Shown here one piece after another: positions 1 to 5,451 of a DNA stretch of 5,451 bases (position 1 is its first letter; each line of letters begins with the position of its first letter). The DNA comes from Lysobacteraceae bacterium (GTDB lineage: Bacteria; Pseudomonadota; Gammaproteobacteria; Xanthomonadales; Xanthomonadaceae), in the NCBI GenBank assembly GCA_028293685.1, contig JAQGOI010000291.1:1-5451 (forward strand), read 5' to 3'. The translations under genes were made by a program, and so were the position numbers. The notes under the pieces were generated by a model, which was given only the letters and a program-made list of their open reading frames with translations, was not told the DNA's origin and ran no database searches.

Positions 1-652
1 TGTCGGCCAGGCGCGCAGCGGCGCGGCCCGTCGGCGCCGCCAATGCGATGCGCGGCGGCGGCTCGCCCGCCAGCTGCGCGCGCGCAACGAGCAGTAGCAG
101 CACGCGCGCCACGGTCGTGGTCTTGCCGGTACCGGGGCCGCCGGTGACGAGCAGCAGGGAGCGAACCAGCGCCAGTGCCGCCGCTTGCGCCTGAACATCG
201 CCGGAGCGTGCGTCGGGAAACAAGGACGCGAACAACGGCGCAACTGTTTCGAGATCGGCGCGTGGCGGCGCGTGCGATGCGATGCGCCGCAGGTTGGCAG
301 CCAGGCGAAATTCGTATTCGCGATAGCGTCGCAGGTACAGGCGGCCGTCTTCGAGCACCAGCGGCACCGCGGCGTCGGCGCTCTCGTCCAGATCCGGGCA
401 GCACACCCAGCGCGATGCGCGCAGGCGCGCCTCCAGCGCCTCCATATCGACCGGCAGCAGGTCACCCTCCGTCAACCGCGACTGGCGCAGATCGAACGCC
501 GCATCGCCGCAGGCCACCGCGAACGCCGCATGCGTGGCGGCATCGAGCACCAGCGGATCGGTGGTGGGATCGAGCCGGCGCAACGTCTCGGCGAAGGCCC
601 GGTCGATGCGACGCGGGCTGTTGTCGCTCGATGACGATCGTTTCGCTGTCAT
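1..652 (-). CDS. recD: RecD, exonuclease V subunit alpha (5'-3' helicase), N-terminal part; gene runs off the left edge
   Basis: RecD is the SF1B 5'-3' motor of RecBCD and tracks on the 5'-ended strand in the cytoplasm. Reading from the ATG at 652-650 gives 217 codons with no stop before the window edge, about one third of a usual RecD (E. coli about 608 residues). Residues 1 to about 150 match the poorly conserved N-terminal domain that contacts RecC in the E. coli structure; a recognisable patch is RLYLRRY at 104-110. Walker A is GGPGTGKTTT at 171-180, with the lysine at residue 177, the same number as the ATPase lysine of E. coli RecD. Motif Ia, APTGRAA, is at 206-212. Walker B and the later helicase motifs lie outside the window, so integrity cannot be judged. 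The start is supported by the ATGA overlap with the recB stop, by a Shine-Dalgarno-like AGGAAGAG just upstream, and by the Walker A position. It is the third gene of the operon. The paralogue RecD2 is unlikely given the recC-recB context and the short N-terminus. Confidence 0.97.
   Translation of the reverse strand, partial: MTAKRSSSSDNSPRRIDRAFAETLRRLDPTTDPLVLDAATHAAFAVACGDAAFDLRQSRLTEGDLLPVDMEALEARLRASRWVCCPDLDESADAAVPLVLEDGRLYLRRYREYEFRLAANLRRIASHAPPRADLETVAPLFASLFPDARSGDVQAQAAALALVRSLLLVTGGPGTGKTTTVARVLLLLVARAQLAGEPPPRIALAAPTGRAAARLAD
649..652 (-). other. recB/recD ATGA stop-start overlap
   Basis: The recB TGA (651-649) shares two bases with the recD ATG (652-650), a -1 overlap of the ATGA type. 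Such junctions commonly give translational coupling by termination-reinitiation; here that is inferred, not shown. Confidence 0.9.
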
Positions 653-3600
653 GGCGTCTCTTCCTGCGGCGCCAGCAATGCGTCGACGCCTTCGACCAGG
701 ACGCGATCGAAATCCAGCACGGCGACGCCGCGCCCGGGTTCGGCCACATCCAGGCCGCGGCAGAAGAGATAGCGCGCGCCGCCAAAATCGCGCGCGTAGT
801 CGTAGTGCTTACCGCGACGCACGCGCAGCCAGCGATGCAGGGCGACGACGTAGAGCAGCGCCTGCAGGTCGTACTCGCTGGCGGCCATCGTCTGTTGCAG
901 TGTCGCGGGATCGTAGTCCGGCAGGCGATTGGATTTGTAGTCGACCACGTACAGGCGGCCGTCCAGCTGGCAGGTGAGATCGATCTTGCCGTTCATCAAT
1001 CCGGACAGGCGCGGCCAGGCGCCGAAGTCGCGGCGCTCGCGCACGAGCCCATGCGCGTGCAGCAAGGCCAGCAGCGCCTGTGTGTCGGCATCGCGCAGGG
1101 TGAAATGGAATTCCAGTTCAGCGATGCGTGCCGGTGCCGGCACATCGCACAGGCGCACGCCGGCTCGCCCGGCAACGACCGGCAACGCCGCGTTGAGCGT
1201 GCGCGCGATCAGCGGCGCCAGTTCGCGCACCCCGTCGGCGAGCACGGCGCGCGGATACTCCTGGCGATGCAATGCATCGAGCAGCCACGTCGATTCGCCA
1301 TCGGGCACGCACTGGCCATCGGCGTCGCGCCAGCGCGCGAAAGCGACATGTTCGAGCGCGTCGTGCAGGGCGTTGCCGAAACGCGTACCGCCAAAACGCG
1401 CTCCCTCGCGCATGCCGAAACTGGCCAGCGGGCGCTCGTCGTCGGCCGGCCGCTCATCGCCGGGCGGTGCGCGCAACGCCGACTGCTGCTTGTGCAACTG
1501 GCTGAAGCTATGGATCCACCAGTCGCGACGCAACGTGCGCTGTGGCACTCGCGCTGAGGGGACGACCGCTGGCGCCACCGGCGACAGGCGCACGACGTCA
1601 TCGCCGGGCATGCCGTCGCGGACCTGCAGCAAGCTGTCCATCTCCGCCCGCATGTTCGCGTCAGGCGTCGCCGCGCCCAGCAAGCGGAACAGCGCGGTGT
1701 TGGTGTTGCCGGCGAACGCTCCGCCGCACAACCAGAGTGCATCGCGGGCGCGCGTCAGCCCCACGTACAGCAGGCGCATGTCTTCGGCCTGTTCTTCCGT
1801 CTTGGCGTGGCTGACGGCATCGGGCCACGACCGCGTGTCGCCATGCGGCCACTGCGTCTTCCACTGCCGGACGCGTTCGCCCGCCTGGTGATAGCCGACC
1901 ACCGTCGCCTTGCTGCCATTGCCGCGACCGATGCCGACGAACGGCAGGAACACCAGTGCAAACTCCAGCCCCTTGCTCGCATGCAGGGTCAGCACCTGCA
2001 CGCGGCCGGCATCGGACTCCAGCCGCGGCTGTTGCGTTTCGTCGTCGCCATCGGCATTGGCGATCGCCAACCGCAACCAGTCCAGTTGTCCCTGCGGCCC
2101 CAGCCGTTGCGCGCGCGCCTCCTGCATCAGTTCGCCCAGCTGCAGCAGCGAGGTGAGTTCGCGCTCGCCATCGGCCAACGCCAGTAGGCGCCCAGCCTGC
2201 CGGGCGAGCACCTCGGCCAGCATCGGTTGCGGTCCGTGCTGCTCCCACCGCGCGCGCCAGCGGGCGAAATCGTCCTGCCAGCGCAGCAGCCGCACGCCAT
2301 CATCCTCGAGCGCGGACAACCCGGCGGCCACCAGTCCGAACAGCGGCGACGCCAGTGCCGCGCGCAGCCGCCGGTCGTCTCCCGGCGAGGCGAGCGCGAG
2401 CAACAATGTCAGCAGCGACTGTGCCGACGGCGTCGCGAACAAACTGCCGCGGCCGGCGCTGACCGTGGGCACGCCGCGACGCGCCAGTTCCGCGCGCACC
2501 GCATCGCCTTCGTCGTGCGTGCGCACCAGCACGGCGCAATCGCGCGGCTGCAGCGGACGCAGCACGCCGTTCTCGATCCGTTGCGCGCGACCTTCGGCAG
2601 CCAGCTGCAGCCGATCGCGGACCGCATCGGCGCAAAGCTCCGCCGCGATGCGGATCGACTCCGGTTTGGTCCAGTCCTTCTCCTCGACGGCGCCGTCGGC
2701 CTTGACGACGCGTCGCGGCGATACGGCGTGGAAGGTCATCGCCGGCATCGGAATGTCATCGCACAGCAGGTGCGCATCGCAGCTGGCGTCGCGACCCGGC
2801 ATCGCACGCGCGAACCGTATGCCGGCACCGAGTCCGTCATCCGGTACGCGCGCGAACACGGCGTTCACCGCCGCCAGCACGCAGGGCCGGGAACGGTAGT
2901 TGTGCAACAGCGGCGTCGCGGCGAGCGCCGAGGCCTTGGCGACCAGATAGGTTTCGATGTCGCCACCACGGAACCGGTAGATCGCCTGCTTGGGATCGCC
3001 GACGAGCAGCAGGCCACCGTCGCCAGCGCTCCTGTCTCCAAACAGGCGTTCGAAAATCGACCACTGGCGCGCGTCGGTGTCCTGGAACTCATCGACCAGC
3101 ACCAGCGGAAACTGCGCGCGCAGTGCGGTGGCCAGACGCGGGCCGGTGTGCGCATCGACGCTGGCGTCATGCACCGCCGCGATCAGGTCGTCGTAATCGC
3201 GCACCCTCAGGGCGCGCTTGTCGGCGGCGTCGCGCATGCGCGCTAGGCTGCGCAGCGCGTGCAGCTGCTGCAGATCGCAGGCTTCCTGCCAGGGACCGAT
3301 GGCGTCGCGTGCGGACAGCAGGTCGGCGATGGCTGCGCACAGTGGCGAATCGGGCGCGGACTGGCCCTTGTTGCAACCATCGTGCAAGGCCAGGCGAGTG
3401 TAGCGATCGAGCTTGTCGTGCCAATCCATGGGCGGCGTGTCTCGGGCCACCACGGAGCGCAGCCAGTTCCACAACGCGTCGAGGTGGTCGAGCTTGTACC
3501 TGCTGCCATTGAGCACCTTGCCGCGCATGGCATCGGCGAACAGTGTGTGCGCCTGAATGTCATGCGCGGCGAAACTGGTCTGGAACGCGCGCCATGCCGC

Positions 3601-4278
3601 GTCCAGGACGGGGCGCGGATCGGGCGGCAGGGTGGCCGGCGCTTCCGGCAGCAAGCGATCGGGCGACAGCAGCGTGCGCAGGCCCCCTGCCAGTGAGTCG
3701 AGGTCGCCGAACCAGCGCTGCAGGAAGTCCGCGCCCGCCGGGCTGTCCGCGCCTTGCCGCCACAACTCCACCGCCAGCGCGCTGCGTTGCGCGGCATTCG
3801 CCGGGACGATGTCGCTTGCCAGCAATGGCTGCCCGGCGTCCAGTGCGTGCTCTGCCAGCAGGCGCTGGCAGAAGCCATGGATGGTGGTGATGACGGCAAG
3901 ATCCATGTCGCGCACGGCGCGCGCCAGGCGCAGTCGCAGCGCGGGCAACGATTCGCCGCTCGCATCGTGCAGCGCATCGCACAGAAAGCGTCGCAGCAGG
4001 GCGAGCTCGGACGGGTCCGCGGGATGGGTCGCCGCATCACCGTCGCGCCAGTGCGCCGCGAGTTCGGCCGCCGCATGCAGGCGCTTGCGCACGCGTTCGT
4101 GCAGCTCCTGCGTGGCGGCCACCGTGTAGGTCACCGCCAGGATCTGCGGCACGCGCAGGCGACCGACGATGACGGCGCGCGCGAACAGGCCCGCCAGCGC
4201 ATAGGTCTTGCCCGTGCCGGCGCTGGCCTCGATCAGGCTGCGCGCATCGAGCGGCGTATCGAAGACGGTGGCGCTCAT
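649..4278 (-). CDS. recB: RecB, exonuclease V subunit beta (3'-5' helicase and nuclease), complete
   Basis: RecB is the 3'-5' SF1A motor and sole nuclease of RecBCD, and after Chi it loads RecA. The protein has 1209 residues (E. coli 1180). Helicase motifs in order: Walker A ASAGTGKT at 18-25 (Lys24); motif Ia TYTVAAT at 50-56; TIHGFCQ at 132-138; Walker B LVLVDEFQD at 392-400; motif III LLLVGDPKQAIYRFRGGD at 423-440; motif IV NYRSR at 460-464; motif V VLTLHASKGLEF at 762-773; motif VI LLYVGLTRAR at 836-845. A less conserved linker (about 895-960) leads to the RecB-family nuclease domain. Its candidate metal ligands are His972 in GNALHDALE, Asp1100 in GKIDL, Asp1113 and catalytic Lys1115 in DYKSN; Glu1056 may belong to the site. 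The QxxxY element is Gln1139-Tyr1143. No key residue is missing and there is no frameshift, so both activities should be intact. The ATG overlaps the recC stop and puts Walker A at the usual distance from the N-terminus; its stop overlaps the recD start. AddA is excluded by the flanking recC and recD. No promoter is visible; expression is probably by read-through from recC. Confidence 0.99.
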   Translation of the reverse strand: MSATVFDTPLDARSLIEASAGTGKTYALAGLFARAVIVGRLRVPQILAVTYTVAATQELHERVRKRLHAAAELAAHWRDGDAATHPADPSELALLRRFLCDALHDASGESLPALRLRLARAVRDMDLAVITTIHGFCQRLLAEHALDAGQPLLASDIVPANAAQRSALAVELWRQGADSPAGADFLQRWFGDLDSLAGGLRTLLSPDRLLPEAPATLPPDPRPVLDAAWRAFQTSFAAHDIQAHTLFADAMRGKVLNGSRYKLDHLDALWNWLRSVVARDTPPMDWHDKLDRYTRLALHDGCNKGQSAPDSPLCAAIADLLSARDAIGPWQEACDLQQLHALRSLARMRDAADKRALRVRDYDDLIAAVHDASVDAHTGPRLATALRAQFPLVLVDEFQDTDARQWSIFERLFGDRSAGDGGLLLVGDPKQAIYRFRGGDIETYLVAKASALAATPLLHNYRSRPCVLAAVNAVFARVPDDGLGAGIRFARAMPGRDASCDAHLLCDDIPMPAMTFHAVSPRRVVKADGAVEEKDWTKPESIRIAAELCADAVRDRLQLAAEGRAQRIENGVLRPLQPRDCAVLVRTHDEGDAVRAELARRGVPTVSAGRGSLFATPSAQSLLTLLLALASPGDDRRLRAALASPLFGLVAAGLSALEDDGVRLLRWQDDFARWRARWEQHGPQPMLAEVLARQAGRLLALADGERELTSLLQLGELMQEARAQRLGPQGQLDWLRLAIANADGDDETQQPRLESDAGRVQVLTLHASKGLEFALVFLPFVGIGRGNGSKATVVGYHQAGERVRQWKTQWPHGDTRSWPDAVSHAKTEEQAEDMRLLYVGLTRARDALWLCGGAFAGNTNTALFRLLGAATPDANMRAEMDSLLQVRDGMPGDDVVRLSPVAPAVVPSARVPQRTLRRDWWIHSFSQLHKQQSALRAPPGDERPADDERPLASFGMREGARFGGTRFGNALHDALEHVAFARWRDADGQCVPDGESTWLLDALHRQEYPRAVLADGVRELAPLIARTLNAALPVVAGRAGVRLCDVPAPARIAELEFHFTLRDADTQALLALLHAHGLVRERRDFGAWPRLSGLMNGKIDLTCQLDGRLYVVDYKSNRLPDYDPATLQQTMAASEYDLQALLYVVALHRWLRVRRGKHYDYARDFGGARYLFCRGLDVAEPGRGVAVLDFDRVLVEGVDALLAPQEETP
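658..665 (-). promoter_or_regulatory. Ribosome binding site of recD, inside the recB 3' end
   Basis: On the minus strand AGGAAGAG ends 5 bases before the recD ATG at 652-650 (the AGGA core is 9 bases from it). It is a purine-rich Shine-Dalgarno-like stretch in an otherwise G/C-dominated region and lies within the last recB codons (the Glu-Glu near the C-terminus). It supports the chosen recD start and suggests that ribosomes can be retained or recruited at the recB-recD junction. Confidence 0.6.
4275..4278 (-). other. recC/recB ATGA stop-start overlap
   Basis: The recC TGA (4277-4275) shares two bases with the recB ATG (4278-4276). Only a weak ribosome-binding match (GGA at 4290-4288, 9 bases before the ATG) is visible, so recB translation probably depends on reinitiation by ribosomes finishing recC. 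No room exists for ptrA or any other gene between them. Confidence 0.9.
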
Positions 4279-5451
4279 CGCAGCACGTCCAGCTCGAACG
4301 GCGCCTGTCCGGCGAGCGTCGCAAACAGCGCCTGAGTGGTCGCGGCGAACTGCTGTTGCGACCGGGCGTCGTCATTGAGGAACGGATCGCGCCCACGTAG
4401 CGCCACCCGCGTTGCGGCGCCTGCTTCGGGCGGGCCCGGATTCCAGCCGCCACCGGTCCAGCATTCGCACGCCGTTTTCAGCGCGGCCGCCGCGCCCTTG
4501 TCGCGCAGCACCTGCACGTAACGCCAACCGGCCTTCGGCAGGAACAGCAGCGGTGCGCGCAAGGCGGCGTCGCGCAAGGCCACGAGCGACACGATCATGT
4601 CGGTCGCGACGTCGCGCGCCAGCGGCGGCAATGCGGTCAGCTGCGGCGGTTCGTCCTTGCCGGGTGCCGCGAGCACCTGCAGCGTCAGCCCCGCGAGCGA
4701 GGCGCACAGGTGGTCCAGGCCATGACGCACGGCATGGCCGCCATGCATGCCGCCGCGGTTGAGCACGACGCGCAGCACGCCCGGTGCGTACACCTGGTCG
4801 ACGACGTCGCGCAACACGTGCTTCCCACAACGTTCGGCGATCGGCACGTCCCGCACGGGGCCGCCAAACCCGGCCGCACAGGCCAGCGACGCGAACGGCG
4901 CGATGGACTCGAGCATGGCCGCGACGGTGGCACGGCCGTCGGCACCCGGCGCGACCATCGCACGAGCGAGCAGGTGCGCATGCAGGCCACGTGCGTCGGG
5001 CGCAGCACGCGCGTGCAGCCACGCCGCGAACACCGCGTGCCGCAATGCGTAATCGGCCAGTCCGTCGAGGGCGCCAAGCGGCTCGTGATCGAGCAGCGGC
5101 GGTTCGTCTTCCGGCAGCCGCAAACCAAGGCCATCCTGCAGGTAAACCGCATGCGGACGCATCAACAGGCGACGCAGCCGTGCCAGGCTGACCGTCTCGT
5201 CGTCGCCGCGCGCGGCAATGGGCAATTGCAATGCGGCAGGCGCGAACACCGGCGCCGATTCGGACCCCGGCGCTTCAGCGGCCGCGGGCCACCAGCGCGC
5301 ATCGAAACTGAAGCGACGCGGATCGACGCTGGCGCCGGCAGCCAGGCGTTCGCCTTCGTGTGCGGCTCCGAACGCCGCGGGCGCGAACGGCTGCAGCGCA
5401 TGCCGCACGACCAGCGCCTCGCGCACCGCGTCGGCGTCGCCCTGGTGATAA
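4275..5451 (-). CDS. recC: RecC, exonuclease V subunit gamma, C-terminal part; gene runs off the right edge
   Basis: RecC has no catalytic activity. It scaffolds RecB and RecD, splits the duplex and recognises Chi. The frame is open from the right edge (first full codon at 5450-5448) to the TGA at 4277-4275, giving the last 391 residues of a protein usually about 1100 long. The GTG at 5426 is an internal valine, not the start. Numbering from the edge, HALQPFAPAAF at 17-27 resembles the HPLQPFS segment before the RecC C-terminal domain. VSLARLRRLLMRPHAVYLQ at 87-105 and the acidic DEPPLLDHEPLGALDGL at 115-131 match the RecC pattern of a helix followed by an EPF..LEGL-like turn. GLDHLCASLAG at 244-254 resembles the conserved W/G-L-x-HL segment. 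This part has the fold of an inactivated RecB-type nuclease. I see no GxxDL or DYK-type catalytic motif in it, as expected for RecC. The helicase-like N-terminal domains that form the Chi-reading channel are mostly outside the window. The gene directly precedes recB with a 4-base overlap. Assignment rests on remembered family patterns plus context. Confidence 0.95.
   Translation of the reverse strand, partial: YHQGDADAVREALVVRHALQPFAPAAFGAAHEGERLAAGASVDPRRFSFDARWWPAAAEAPGSESAPVFAPAALQLPIAARGDDETVSLARLRRLLMRPHAVYLQDGLGLRLPEDEPPLLDHEPLGALDGLADYALRHAVFAAWLHARAAPDARGLHAHLLARAMVAPGADGRATVAAMLESIAPFASLACAAGFGGPVRDVPIAERCGKHVLRDVVDQVYAPGVLRVVLNRGGMHGGHAVRHGLDHLCASLAGLTLQVLAAPGKDEPPQLTALPPLARDVATDMIVSLVALRDAALRAPLLFLPKAGWRYVQVLRDKGAAAALKTACECWTGGGWNPGPPEAGAATRVALRGRDPFLNDDARSQQQFAATTQALFATLAGQAPFELDVLR

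Noticed and set aside
1167..1187. A short tandem-like repeat of CCGGCAACG on the plus strand.
   Set aside because: It is only two imperfectly spaced copies inside recB coding sequence (in a Pro-Val-Val-Ala-Gly stretch) and is adequately explained by codon composition.
175..1557. A 460-codon open frame on the plus strand, antisense to the recB 3' end and recD 5' end.
   Set aside because: It lies wholly opposite confidently identified recB and recD coding sequence. Its translation is Arg/Ala/Pro-rich and low in recognisable motifs, as expected when the complement of high-GC codons is read, and no domain is visible.
1910..3246. Further long plus-strand open frames opposite recB (1910-2899 and 2227-3246), also 974-1891.
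   Set aside because: They overlap each other and recB, have skewed Arg/Ser/Ala composition, and show no plausible domain. Their length is explained by the scarcity of stop codons in GC-rich DNA.
3243..4076. A 277-codon minus-strand frame inside recB in another phase.
   Set aside because: It is a frame-shifted shadow of recB. The recB frame carries continuous family motifs throughout this stretch, so there is no sign of a programmed frameshift or nested gene.
5289..5296. An exact copy of the E. coli Chi octamer GCTGGTGG on the minus strand within recC.
   Set aside because: It falls in consecutive Trp-Trp codons of recC. In GC-rich DNA one copy in about 5 kb on both strands is near chance expectation, and nothing shows that this organism uses the E. 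coli Chi.
5424..5426. A GTG that could be read as the start of a 383-residue protein.
   Set aside because: The same frame stays open to the window edge and the residues around it fit the interior of RecC, so this is an internal valine of a longer gene.

Overview
This window is an internal slice of a recC-recB-recD operon, read entirely from the minus strand. It encodes RecBCD (exonuclease V), the helicase-nuclease that processes double-strand DNA ends for homologous recombination and degrades linear foreign DNA. The DNA is very GC-rich, with strong G/C bias at third codon positions. Together with classical three-subunit RecBCD (not AddAB), this points to a high-GC proteobacterium. A member of the Xanthomonadaceae (Lysobacter, Luteimonas or Pseudoxanthomonas-like) is my best guess, but that placement is inference; a betaproteobacterium is not excluded.

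In transcription order (right to left): positions 5451-4275 hold the C-terminal 391 codons of recC, whose start lies beyond the right edge. Positions 4278-649 hold a complete recB (1209 codons) with every SF1 helicase motif and an intact C-terminal nuclease site. Positions 652-1 hold the first 217 codons of recD, including its Walker A motif; the rest lies beyond the left edge.

The genes are packed without intergenic space. Each junction is a 4-base ATGA overlap (start of the downstream gene inside the stop of the upstream one), which suggests translational coupling and equal supply of the three subunits. No ptrA (pitrilysin) gene lies between recC and recB, unlike in E. coli.

The subunits act together. 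RecB is the 3'-5' motor and carries the only nuclease. RecD is the 5'-3' motor. RecC holds the complex together, splits the strands and reads Chi. No promoter, terminator, RNA gene, mobile element, repeat array or CRISPR is visible, and no non-coding stretch exists. The many long plus-strand open frames are antisense shadows of GC-rich coding sequence. I found no undescribed system here; the window is an ordinary, apparently functional core DNA-repair operon.
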